This document shows, piece after piece, positions 1 to 6,972 of a DNA stretch of 49,772 nt. The notes under the pieces are model-generated. The model had not been told where the DNA came from, did not search any database, and saw only the letters and a program-made list of their open reading frames with translations. The stretch is from Alphaproteobacteria bacterium. GTDB lineage: Bacteria > Pseudomonadota > Alphaproteobacteria > Rs-D84. Position numbers and translations under genes: made by a program. Within the stretch, counting starts at the first letter, position 1, and every line of letters starts with the position of its first letter. The stretch is from the NCBI GenBank assembly GCA_017630405.1, contig JAGBVH010000007.1, positions 70,506-120,277 of the forward strand, in the 5' to 3' direction.

Positions 1-1
1 C

Positions 2-1204
2 GACGGCGACAGTACATGCGAAGCCACATCTTGTGTCGAGGGATACTATGTAAATAACGGTACATGTGTGGCGTGCCCAGCAGGAAGTTTCTGTACGGGC
101 GAGGCAGACAAACGTCCAGAAACATGTCCAGCAGATTATCCTTACACGGATATCGGGGCGACAGACCGCGGTCAGTGCTATGGATACTGTCAGCAGACCG
201 CAAGCGGCACAGTCTCGGGTCGTGACTATGTGAACGACAGTCTGGACACATGCGAAGTCACGTCTTGTGCAGCGGGATATTATCTGGTCGATGGCGTGTG
301 CACAACATGTCCACAAGGAAGTTTCTGTGTAGCGGGCACAGAACAGCCAGAAGCATGTCCAGCGAGCCATCCATACTCGAACACTGGTGCAAAGGCGATG
401 GCAGAATGCTATAACACATGCGAAGAATATCCGTTGGTTGGCGGAACAGCACGTCCGGTAAAGGAAAAAGTAAACTATCCTGCAGAATGCCAGTTCCAAG
501 GCATATCTGATAACGGCAACCCATGTACTATCATCGGCGACCAATGCGTTGAGTCATCGTGCAGCCCAGACCATGAAATGATTGATGGTATGTGCTATCC
601 ATGTGAACGCGATGGTGCGATGGAATACGAGTCCTATGGCAACTGTTTGGTCAAGACATGTATTAACGGCATGCATCCAAATGGTCAGCAATGCGAGGAC
701 GATGTCAAGGAATGCCAGATAGCCGGCGCGTATAGCGCACAGCAGACCTGGAATCCGGTCAAGAAGGCGTTTGGTCCATGTACCGTCACCGAATGTGAAG
801 CAGGCAGCCACATAGCATCTAATATGTGTCAGTCTGATGAACAGACATGCGAACTGCCAAACGGTATCGGTATGCACGAATGGAATCATGCGACAAATTC
901 TTGGGGAGAATGTATCGCGGTATCTTGTGACCCTGGATACACAAATGACCCAAGCGAAACAAATGATCCAACAGCACAGTGCGGACGCTGCAAGAATATG
1001 TTCAGCAAAGATGGCGAACGCGCGGTCAGCAGCTATGTACAAGGTTGTGAAATCGCATCCTGTATGTATCAAGGCGAAATCTTTGCTCTGGAAGGTGGTG
1101 AGTGCGTACCAATCTGCGAGGAACGCAGTGATGAGACCGGATCCCAATACAGAAGCGGAAATAGCTGCATCCGCTCATGTAACGAAGGATTTATGGCTTG
1201 GTAA
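2..1204 (+). CDS. cysteine-rich repeat surface-type protein, 5'-truncated
   Basis: The reading frame is open from the first bases of the window, so this is the C-terminal part (about 400 residues) of a larger protein; the GTG at 68 is internal to a repeat and is not the start. The protein is very rich in cysteine. A 78-residue unit with the pattern C-E-x-T-S-C-x-x-G-Y-Y, then C-P-x-G-S-F-C and C-P-A-x-x-P-Y occurs nearly twice, followed by more diverged cysteine modules. Such CPxGxxC modules resemble the disulfide-bonded modules of extracellular receptor-like proteins. Export and a surface or adhesin role are inferences, because the signal peptide lies outside the window. No membrane segment or sorting signal is visible at the C-terminus, which ends in a short module with the sequence CNEGFMAW. 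Confidence 0.8.
   Translation, partial: DGDSTCEATSCVEGYYVNNGTCVACPAGSFCTGEADKRPETCPADYPYTDIGATDRGQCYGYCQQTASGTVSGRDYVNDSLDTCEVTSCAAGYYLVDGVCTTCPQGSFCVAGTEQPEACPASHPYSNTGAKAMAECYNTCEEYPLVGGTARPVKEKVNYPAECQFQGISDNGNPCTIIGDQCVESSCSPDHEMIDGMCYPCERDGAMEYESYGNCLVKTCINGMHPNGQQCEDDVKECQIAGAYSAQQTWNPVKKAFGPCTVTECEAGSHIASNMCQSDEQTCELPNGIGMHEWNHATNSWGECIAVSCDPGYTNDPSETNDPTAQCGRCKNMFSKDGERAVSSYVQGCEIASCMYQGEIFALEGGECVPICEERSDETGSQYRSGNSCIRSCNEGFMAW
17..418 (+). repeat. 234-bp coding tandem repeat
   Basis: Two diverged copies of a 234-bp (78-codon) unit, at 17-250 and 251 to about 418, each begin with TGCGAAG and share the CPxGSFC and CPAxxPY blocks. The period is a multiple of three, so copy number can change without breaking the frame. 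More copies probably lie upstream of the window. Confidence 0.75.
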
Positions 1205-1206
1205 TC

Positions 1207-1232
1207 AAATCCCCCGAATATGGGGGATTTTT
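1207..1232 (+). terminator. intrinsic terminator of the cysteine-rich gene
   Basis: Perfect stem AAATCCCCC/GGGGGATTT with a 6-base loop, followed by a T-run, starting 3 bases after the TAA stop. Confidence 0.85.
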
Positions 1233-1238
1233 ATTTGA

Positions 1239-1267
1239 TTGATTGTTCCTTATATGCGATATAAAAT
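1239..1267 (+). promoter_or_regulatory. sigma70-type promoter, leaderless arrangement
   Basis: TTGATT (1239-1244), 17-bp spacer, TAAAAT (1262-1267). Only 7 bases separate the -10 box from the ATG at 1275, so transcription should start at or next to the start codon. No Shine-Dalgarno sequence is present. Confidence 0.55.
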
Positions 1268-1274
1268 ATAAAAC

Positions 1275-2432
1275 ATGAAAAAATATGATGTGATTATTGT
1301 AGGTGCTGGCGCAGCAGGTCTGGCCGCAGCCGCTGTTGCCCAGGCGCGCGGTCGCAGGGTTGCAATTTTGGATATGGGCAGCACACCTGCCCGAAAAGTC
1401 AGCGCATCTGGTGGCGGTCGGTGCAACTTTACAAATATGGCCGCAGAATACAGTCGATATTTCGGACAAAATCCAAACTTTGTTCGCGGCGCACTAAGCC
1501 GCGTAAGCCCAAACGATATACTGGACTGGGCCAAGGTACACAACATAGCTGCAACAGAAAAAGCCAAGGGGCAATATTTTAGTGCAAGTGGCGCGGATGC
1601 TGTTGTCAGCGCTCTGTTGCGCGATATCAACAAATGCGATTTAATTACAAACTGTTCTGTTTCAAATATTAGCAAGCCAGATGATGTATTTGTGACAGAA
1701 ACCGGCCTTGGAACTTTTTCATCAGATTCAGTTATCATCGCGACTGGTGGCACTTCTTTTCCAGTTCTGGGTGTATCAGATATCGGGCACAAAATCGCAA
1801 AAAGTTTTGGGCATAAAATCGTGCCAATCCGCCCCGCCCTGTGCGCGATTGCGACCAGCGCGTTTTCATCGGAACTGGCTGGAATCTCGCTAAACGCACA
1901 AATCAAAATTGGACGCGCAATAATTACAGATTCTTTGTTGTTCACCCACTTTGGAATCGGTGGTCCGGCAGCATATCGTGCAAGTCTGTATGACACAGCG
2001 GATGGCATTTACATTGACCTTTGTCCAAATACAGATGTCGCCCAATGGCTGCGTACGCAAAAGCAAACCGCAGGCAGAAAAAATATGGCAAATACTTTGA
2101 ACGCAATTCTGCCCGTGCGCATCGCCAAGTGGATTGCGGGCGCTGACACACGCAATATTGCGGACTTTAAGGATACAGAGATTATCGCAATCGCAAATCG
2201 CATAAACAAAATATTCATCCCCGCGAACGATATAAAATTGCACGGGATGCAAAGTGCCGAGGTTATACGCGGTGGTGTTTCAACCGATACGATTTCCTCT
2301 AAAACTATGGAATCAAAATTGTGTTCTGGGCTGTTCTTTGCGGGCGAAGTATTGGATATCGCTGGTGACTTGGGTGGTTTTAATCTGCATTGGGCATGGG
2401 CCAGCGGGCGCGTGGCGGGTGAAAACGCCTGA
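1275..2432 (+). CDS. BaiN/HI0933-family FAD-dependent oxidoreductase
   Basis: Predicted cytoplasmic flavoprotein of 385 residues, the usual size for the HI0933/YhiN/BaiN family. The N-terminus carries the dinucleotide-binding motif GAGAAG at residues 10-15. The family signature GGGRCNFTN is at 46-54, and the C-terminal block AGDLGGFNLHWAWASG is near 360-375. The family binds FAD and is annotated as NAD(P)/FAD-dependent oxidoreductase; the physiological substrate is unknown for most members, so I give no symbol. The ATG at 1275 is well supported because the Rossmann strand begins at residue 4. The gene stands alone between a terminator and a new promoter that overlaps its TGA stop. Confidence 0.9.
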   Translation: MKKYDVIIVGAGAAGLAAAAVAQARGRRVAILDMGSTPARKVSASGGGRCNFTNMAAEYSRYFGQNPNFVRGALSRVSPNDILDWAKVHNIAATEKAKGQYFSASGADAVVSALLRDINKCDLITNCSVSNISKPDDVFVTETGLGTFSSDSVIIATGGTSFPVLGVSDIGHKIAKSFGHKIVPIRPALCAIATSAFSSELAGISLNAQIKIGRAIITDSLLFTHFGIGGPAAYRASLYDTADGIYIDLCPNTDVAQWLRTQKQTAGRKNMANTLNAILPVRIAKWIAGADTRNIADFKDTEIIAIANRINKIFIPANDIKLHGMQSAEVIRGGVSTDTISSKTMESKLCSGLFFAGEVLDIAGDLGGFNLHWAWASGRVAGENA

Positions 2433-2458
2433 CAAGAAATCATACCTATATATTTAAT
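2429..2458 (+). promoter_or_regulatory. possible promoter for the unknown gene at 2501
   Basis: CTGACA (2429-2434), 18-bp spacer, TTTAAT (2453-2458), overlapping the stop of the upstream oxidoreductase gene. The predicted transcription start falls near 2465, exactly where the hairpin at 2465-2494 begins. Confidence 0.4.
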
Positions 2459-2464
2459 AGCGCA

Positions 2465-2495
2465 CTTCCTTGTATATTTACACAAACAAGGAAGG
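2465..2495 (+). promoter_or_regulatory. hairpin sequestering a Shine-Dalgarno sequence
   Basis: A 9-bp perfect inverted repeat, CTTCCTTGT (2465-2473) and ACAAGGAAG (2486-2494), encloses a 12-base loop. The right arm contains the AAGGAAGG ribosome binding site of the ATG at 2501. In the folded mRNA the site would be paired, as in RNA thermometers and other translational switches. Confidence 0.5.
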
Positions 2496-2500
2496 AATTT

Positions 2501-3046
2501 ATGAGCAACTATAAAATCTGGGATAATGTAAGGCAGCCAATCGGAATAATTTATGTAGTCAGTAAAAATGACAACCAGCCGTCCGATGAATTTATGGACA
2601 CTATGCGCGATAATGGATACATAATCGTAATGGGCGAGTCGCAACACAGCCAGATTTTACAGGATATACAAATGCTTTATAAATTACCGATTATCGTTTT
2701 CGGGTATGGAAAACATTGTCACGCGGTGCGAAGTTTGGTCGCGCGCTGCGAACTGTGCAAGGCCGGAATTTGTGTGTCTAAAACAGATTACGAGCCGCGA
2801 ATAATTCAATGGCTTAAATCCATGTGGGGAACGACTGAATCAAGCAAACCTATGCTAGAGATATCCTGTGGGCTTAACGCAATAAATAACGGCTGTACAT
2901 TGGCGCAAAATCTGTATCGCAATCATCGGGAACAAGACATACATAAAACAACCTTTATCATATATCCAGATGCCACAGCACAATATGATACGCCAGATGT
3001 TCAGCGCGACACGCTGGAATTCCTGAACGAGATAAGCTGGCAATAA
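2501..3046 (+). CDS. hypothetical protein
   Basis: 181 residues, not recognised. It looks soluble: no signal peptide, and only short hydrophobic strands (IGIIYVV, PIIVFGYG) such as occur in an alpha/beta fold. It has seven cysteines, including C-E-L-C near residue 85. The alternating strand and helix pattern could suit a nucleotide-binding or receiver-like fold, but no motif fixes this. The ATG is chosen because a strong AAGGAAGG site lies 5-6 bases upstream; that site is the one buried in the 2465-2494 hairpin. The gene appears monocistronic. Confidence 0.75.
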   Translation: MSNYKIWDNVRQPIGIIYVVSKNDNQPSDEFMDTMRDNGYIIVMGESQHSQILQDIQMLYKLPIIVFGYGKHCHAVRSLVARCELCKAGICVSKTDYEPRIIQWLKSMWGTTESSKPMLEISCGLNAINNGCTLAQNLYRNHREQDIHKTTFIIYPDATAQYDTPDVQRDTLEFLNEISWQ

Positions 3047-3067
3047 AAAACGCCCCAAGTGGGGCGT
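3044..3067 (-). terminator. intrinsic terminator between convergent genes
   Basis: Stem ACGCCCC/GGGGCGT with loop AAGT. On the minus strand it is followed by a long U-tract just after the lipoprotein stop. On the plus strand the tail is weaker. Confidence 0.8.
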
Positions 3068-3070
3068 AAA

Positions 3071-3376
3071 TTATTCAGAAACCAGCACCAAAGAGGAACC
3101 GTCTGGGTTAACGATTAAGTCAGGATCCGCAGAGGTTGGCTTATCGCCAGTCCATACGCGATATTCATAACTTTTGTTTGGCGTGGCCTCGATATGTACA
3201 ACATGAGACTTGGTTTCCAGCAATAAATCATTCCCGTTTGGCATGGAATATTCCACCACGCCACCGGCACATACCGCAGTTGGTTCAACATATTCCATAG
3301 CATATTCATCAGATGCCGTCTGACAACCCGCCAGAGCCAACACCATAACCATTAAAGGCAAAAGTATCTTGTTCAT
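3071..3376 (-). CDS. small lipoprotein, unknown function
   Basis: 101 residues. The start at 3376 gives a classical lipoprotein signal (Met-Asn-Lys-Ile, hydrophobic core, lipobox LAGC with the lipidated Cys at residue 18). A longer in-frame start at 3412 would put twelve charged and polar residues before the signal and is rejected. The mature part is short and polar with no recognised domain. It is likely anchored in the outer or inner membrane. The promoter at 3384-3412 places the transcription start at the ATG, so the mRNA is probably leaderless. Confidence 0.8.
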   Translation of the reverse strand: MNKILLPLMVMVLALAGCQTASDEYAMEYVEPTAVCAGGVVEYSMPNGNDLLLETKSHVVHIEATPNKSYEYRVWTGDKPTSADPDLIVNPDGSSLVLVSE

Positions 3377-3383
3377 GCCAAGT

Positions 3384-3412
3384 ATTTTATCACAAATCGC
3401 CCCCAAAACCAA
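3384..3412 (-). promoter_or_regulatory. promoter of the lipoprotein gene, leaderless arrangement
   Basis: On the minus strand: TTGGTT (3412-3407), 17-bp spacer, TAAAAT (3389-3384) preceded by TG, then 7 bases to the ATG at 3376. Its -35 box abuts the -35 box of the divergent promoter at 3413. Confidence 0.6.
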
Positions 3413-3441
3413 TTGATTTTTTATGCGGTTTATGATATAAT
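3413..3441 (+). promoter_or_regulatory. extended -10 promoter of the tail-fibre-like gene
   Basis: TTGATT (3413-3418), 17-bp spacer, TGATATAAT with the -10 box at 3436-3441. It is close to the sigma70 consensus with an extended -10. Confidence 0.75.
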
Positions 3442-3452
3442 ACCTATTAAGA

Positions 3453-3485
3453 ACTCAAGACATGGTGTCTTGGGTATTTTTTTAT
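3453..3485 (+). terminator. terminator-like hairpin in the 5' leader
   Basis: Stem 3453-3461/3467-3475 (core CAAGAC/GTCTTG, extended by A-T, C-G and T-G pairs), followed by ATTTTTTTATTTT. It lies only about 5 bases after the predicted transcription start and about 30 bases before the ATG at 3515, so it could stop most transcripts early. Confidence 0.5.
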
Positions 3486-3514
3486 TTTCTTTTCTTCAAA
3501 CAAAAGGATTTTTT

Positions 3515-3976
3515 ATGGACAACGAAGCAAGAACTGTACAAATTCGCCGCGGACCGGCAGATAAACACGAAGAATTTATTGGCGCGATTGGCGAATTGAC
3601 TATGGATACCGACAACAAGACCATACGCGTACACGACGGCGAAACGGTGGGTGGCATACCGCTGGCCCGCGCAAGCGATATGCCAAACATGTCTGGTTAT
3701 TTACTGCGCCCCGATTATTTCAACCCAACATTTGCACAAAACAATATTATTTATTATGCTGATTGCGATTACTTGGCATTAATGGCCAAAGGTGTGGGAG
3801 ATGAAGCAACCTTACATATTTCACAAAATGCAGATATGTCTAATGCAATACGCATAGCAGAAGTATTTATTGTGGCATCCGGACAAATATTTTTTGATAT
3901 CCAAGCCATTATCCCCAGGGGTTGTTATTTCAGATTTGAAAATTTTGATGAGATAAGATTGTGTAGAATGATATAA
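3515..3976 (+). CDS. protein with phage major-tropism-determinant N-terminal-like domain
   Basis: 153 residues from the ATG at 3515, which has an AAAGGA site 6-7 bases upstream; the longer frame from 3413 would overlap the promoter and leader hairpin and is rejected. Residues 6-52 follow the pattern V-Q-I-R-R-G, then G-A-x-G-E-L-T-x-D-T-D-x-K-T-I-R-V-H-D-G and G-G-I-P-L-A-R. This matches the small trimerising/attachment domain at the N-terminus of phage tail fibres and of major tropism determinant proteins. The remaining 100 residues show no C-type lectin signature. No other phage gene and no diversity-generating retroelement is visible nearby, so this may be a domesticated fibre fragment or a surface protein. 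Family call from the motif; function unknown. Confidence 0.7.
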   Translation: MDNEARTVQIRRGPADKHEEFIGAIGELTMDTDNKTIRVHDGETVGGIPLARASDMPNMSGYLLRPDYFNPTFAQNNIIYYADCDYLALMAKGVGDEATLHISQNADMSNAIRIAEVFIVASGQIFFDIQAIIPRGCYFRFENFDEIRLCRMI

Positions 3977-4001
3977 AAATCGGGGGCATCCCCCGATTTT
4001 T
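3977..4001. terminator. bidirectional terminator between convergent genes
   Basis: A 10-bp perfect stem AAATCGGGGG/CCCCCGATTT with loop CAT, flanked by T- and A-runs. It serves the plus-strand gene ending at 3976 and overlaps the last codons of the minus-strand glycosyltransferase. Confidence 0.85.
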
Positions 4002-5115
4002 ATCTTTTCATTGATGTTTTTAAGACTTTTTGCAAGTCTATATTTCTGACATCAAAACGATATAAATTTTTGGTTGCATTTTTTATTTGTTTTTCATATT
4101 TACCCGGATTTTTTGCGACATCTAATAATATTTTAGATAACGCATTATAATCTTTGGGTGGGAACAATATTCCCGCATCGCCATTTAACAATATTTCAGA
4201 TGGTCCAGATGGAACATTTGACGATATTGCAAGTGTTTGTAAAATCTGTGCCTCGGTTAAAACAACGGGTAATCCTTCGCCAATAGTTGTGGATGATGAC
4301 AATATTAATGCCAACGCACCAGATATTAAATAGTATGGTTCATCAATTCGTCCACAAAAAACAATATTTGGATTATTCGCAGACAATTGTTCAAGATGTT
4401 CTTTTTGAACTCCGTCTCCAACAATATACAGTTTAACATCCTGATTTTCTTTATAGAATAAATCAAATGCTTTAATAACCGTAATCAGGTCCTTGTCGGC
4501 ACCATCCAGTCTGGAAACATGTATAAAATATTTTTCATTTGGTGGTGTTTGTTTTTTTGCCGCATGTTGAATTTCAGTAATATTTAATGGATTGTAAAGA
4601 CGGACAATTTTATTTTTATGTTCTGGACATATATCAATAAAAGCATTTAAAAAATTATCCGACAAGCAAACTAATTTATCGTATGAAGATAATTTCTGAA
4701 TGAAATTACAACGATTAAAAAATAAAATACTGCCATGACACCATGCAATTTTTGTTTTGTTTATATTGCGTAATTCTGGTTCAAAAGAAAAGTTACAAAA
4801 GTCAATAATGATATCAAACTTGTTCAATATATCTTGATAACTGTTCCGTTTCCTGGTCATGATTCGTATAGGTTTTAATAAAATTTTCCACAAAAAGAAA
4901 TGGATATGCTTCTCGCGATGCACAGATATATCATCTATCAAATGTATGCCATTGGACTTGAAATAATCCAAAAAATATTTGTCAGAAACCTTGTGACTGG
5001 ATAATACAGTTATATCGTATTTATCACGTAATTCAGATAAATACTGCAACAGTATTTTTTCAATCCCACCCATAACAATTTGATTCATACAAAAAACAAT
5101 GTGTTGTTTTTGCAT
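4000..5115 (-). CDS. glycosyltransferase family 4
   Basis: 371 residues with a GT-B two-domain layout. The N-terminal part has the MGGIEK loop near residues 14-20, typical of GT4 acceptor domains. The C-terminal domain has the donor-site segment GEGLPVVLTEAQ near 278-290, with the E-x7-E pattern of retaining GT4 enzymes. It probably transfers a sugar from a nucleotide donor during synthesis of a surface polysaccharide or lipopolysaccharide side chain, at the cytoplasmic face of the membrane. It is the last gene of a four-gene leftward operon and starts 2 bases after the preceding stop. It is more AT-rich than the housekeeping genes around it, which suggests acquisition. Confidence 0.88.
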   Translation of the reverse strand: MQKQHIVFCMNQIVMGGIEKILLQYLSELRDKYDITVLSSHKVSDKYFLDYFKSNGIHLIDDISVHREKHIHFFLWKILLKPIRIMTRKRNSYQDILNKFDIIIDFCNFSFEPELRNINKTKIAWCHGSILFFNRCNFIQKLSSYDKLVCLSDNFLNAFIDICPEHKNKIVRLYNPLNITEIQHAAKKQTPPNEKYFIHVSRLDGADKDLITVIKAFDLFYKENQDVKLYIVGDGVQKEHLEQLSANNPNIVFCGRIDEPYYLISGALALILSSSTTIGEGLPVVLTEAQILQTLAISSNVPSGPSEILLNGDAGILFPPKDYNALSKILLDVAKNPGKYEKQIKNATKNLYRFDVRNIDLQKVLKTSMKR

Positions 5116-5117
5116 TT

Positions 5118-5990
5118 TTAATCCTTTATTTTAACAATCGGCAGAAAATCAAATAATAAAATCCATTTCTTTTTACGTTTTAACAACGGAATTATCCCAA
5201 ACAAACGATATCGCCAATTTTGTAATGTCCGCAAGACAGTTGGAACGTTTGATTGTTTCTGTAACGCCTGATATACAGCATAATATCCGGGATACCTATT
5301 ACAAACATCTGTTTTGATTACCAGCCAGGCATTATGCATCTTAGCCTGTTGTAAATGAGTTGTGTTTGTGGCATACCATCTGTATTTTACAAGTGGCGTC
5401 TGAATATTATAAAAATCTGTATAATCCATTAGGCGTGTCCAAAGCCTATAATCTTCAGCCGGGCTATATTTCTCTTCGTATCGTATATTATGTTTATCTA
5501 ATACAGATTTTCGTATCATTGCTGCAGTATGAGCAACGAAACAATTTTCAGTTAACCCCAACTTGATTTCTATATCGCTTTCTGGATTTCTCCACATGTC
5601 GTTTCTATCACCAAAACACTTTAACAAACCAGACACCACACCAACATTTGGATGCGTGTCCAGAAATTCAACCTGGCGCGCCAAGCGTTCTGGAACCGAT
5701 ATATCATCGTGGTCAAATACTGCAATGTATTCACCACGCGCTAAATCCAACAAACGATTGCGAGATGCAGAAATACCCATATTTTTTTCGTTTTCGTAAT
5801 ATTTGATACGATCATCATCATATGTTTTGATGATTTTCTTTAACTGTTTATTATCAGGACTATCATTTAAAATAATGAATTCAAAATCAGTAAATGTCTG
5901 ATTCAAAATTGATTCTATACATTCACATAAATGCCCAATATTGGTGTTATAAATTGGTGTTAAAACAGATACACGTGGTGATTTTGACAT
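5118..5990 (-). CDS. glycosyltransferase family 2
   Basis: 290 residues. The GT-A nucleotide-sugar domain is evident: SVLTPIYN at residues 8-15, SILNQTFTDFEFIILND at 27-43 and a DHDD metal-binding motif at 93-96 (in place of the usual DxD). A WYATNTTH-type segment near 200 follows the pattern R-x-H/T-x7 seen in family-2 enzymes. Probably cytoplasmic or peripheral membrane; it adds a sugar to a lipid-linked glycan. The acceptor is unknown. It sits between another GT2 gene and the GT4 gene with gaps of 2-3 bases, which implies one transcript. Confidence 0.9.
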   Translation of the reverse strand: MSKSPRVSVLTPIYNTNIGHLCECIESILNQTFTDFEFIILNDSPDNKQLKKIIKTYDDDRIKYYENEKNMGISASRNRLLDLARGEYIAVFDHDDISVPERLARQVEFLDTHPNVGVVSGLLKCFGDRNDMWRNPESDIEIKLGLTENCFVAHTAAMIRKSVLDKHNIRYEEKYSPAEDYRLWTRLMDYTDFYNIQTPLVKYRWYATNTTHLQQAKMHNAWLVIKTDVCNRYPGYYAVYQALQKQSNVPTVLRTLQNWRYRLFGIIPLLKRKKKWILLFDFLPIVKIKD

Positions 5991-5993
5991 AAT

Positions 5994-6968
5994 TTAACCT
6001 TTGATTTTATATACAGTTATTTTGAAAATTTTTACACGACCGTTTTGTGTCCTAAATACAAAACGCTTTATTTTGTTAATTATCCTGCCTAAAAATGTTT
6101 TTTGGGACGGAATGGGCAGAAAGGATTCTAGATATCTTTTCCCGAATATTCTCTCTAAATCCTCGCGATACTTTTTATTGGTTAAATATTCGCTCTGCAC
6201 AAATAAAATATTCAAGAAAGTGCGATTTATAGCATCGCGTTCATTTGAATTGCGCGATTTTGATAATTGGTTAATTTTTGATAGTATTTCAATACTGTCA
6301 CGAACGCGTTTTTCGTGTCTTTTATTATCGTGAACAGTGCTGTTCGGGTTTGAACGATAATGATAAAATACCATATTGTTAAAACTGACTGATTTTGCAC
6401 CAAAAAGCAATTCAAGTAATGTTAGATTATCTTCGTAATATAAACCAGATGGGAAGCGAATGTTCTGGAACAATTTGTGCTTAAATAACTTTGAGCATAC
6501 AGACCCATTGGTTATATACGACAACGCCGATGATAAATCATTTATAACGCATGTTGGGTGCTTATCAATACTGTGTGTATTAAACTTTTCAACAATTCTT
6601 AATACCCCGCAAGCGACATCAGAATCATTTGTTTCACATTGTTTATAAAGAGTTTCATAAAAATCATTATCTAGCCAATCGTCTGAATCCAAGAATCCGA
6701 TATAATCCCCAGTTGCAATATCAAGTGCGGAATTACGAGCAACGCTTTGCCCCATATTTTTTTGGCGAATAAATTTTATTCTGGAATCTGATTTTATACG
6801 GTTCAGATATTTTAATGTATCCTTATTGCTGGAACCGTCATCCACAACAATTATTTCCAGGTCAGACATTGTCTGATTAAACAACGAATTTAATGCCGCA
6901 TCCAGGAAGTCTGGCTCGGTATTATATACAGGAACTATGACGCTAATTTTTGGACCGTCCTTTTTCAT
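5994..6968 (-). CDS. glycosyltransferase family 2
   Basis: 324 residues from the ATG at 6968, which lies 4 bases after the upstream stop and has AAGGATTAGAGGG before it. A longer in-frame start at 7010 would overlap the previous gene and adds no domain. Residues 8-100 form the GT-A core: ISVIVPVYNTEP, SLFNQTMSDLEIIVVDDGSS with DDGSS at 43-47, NMGQSVARNSAL, and the metal-binding DSDD at 94-97. The C-terminal third is basic and resembles membrane-associated tails of capsule or LPS glycosyltransferases. Sugar and acceptor cannot be told from the sequence. Second gene of the glycosylation operon. Confidence 0.9.
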   Translation of the reverse strand: MKKDGPKISVIVPVYNTEPDFLDAALNSLFNQTMSDLEIIVVDDGSSNKDTLKYLNRIKSDSRIKFIRQKNMGQSVARNSALDIATGDYIGFLDSDDWLDNDFYETLYKQCETNDSDVACGVLRIVEKFNTHSIDKHPTCVINDLSSALSYITNGSVCSKLFKHKLFQNIRFPSGLYYEDNLTLLELLFGAKSVSFNNMVFYHYRSNPNSTVHDNKRHEKRVRDSIEILSKINQLSKSRNSNERDAINRTFLNILFVQSEYLTNKKYREDLERIFGKRYLESFLPIPSQKTFLGRIINKIKRFVFRTQNGRVKIFKITVYKIKG

Positions 6969-6972
6969 CCCT

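Noticed and set aside
17-418. CRISPR array
   Set aside because: The repeats are 234 bp, coding and without spacers; no other array-like pattern was seen in the window.
554-1238. Long open frames opposite and in other frames of the cysteine-rich gene
   Set aside because: They mirror the repeat composition, have no ribosome binding site and no domain; the repeat frame is clearly the coding one.
3413-3976. Diversity-generating retroelement linked to the Mtd-like protein
   Set aside because: No reverse transcriptase, template repeat or C-type lectin variable region lies in the window.
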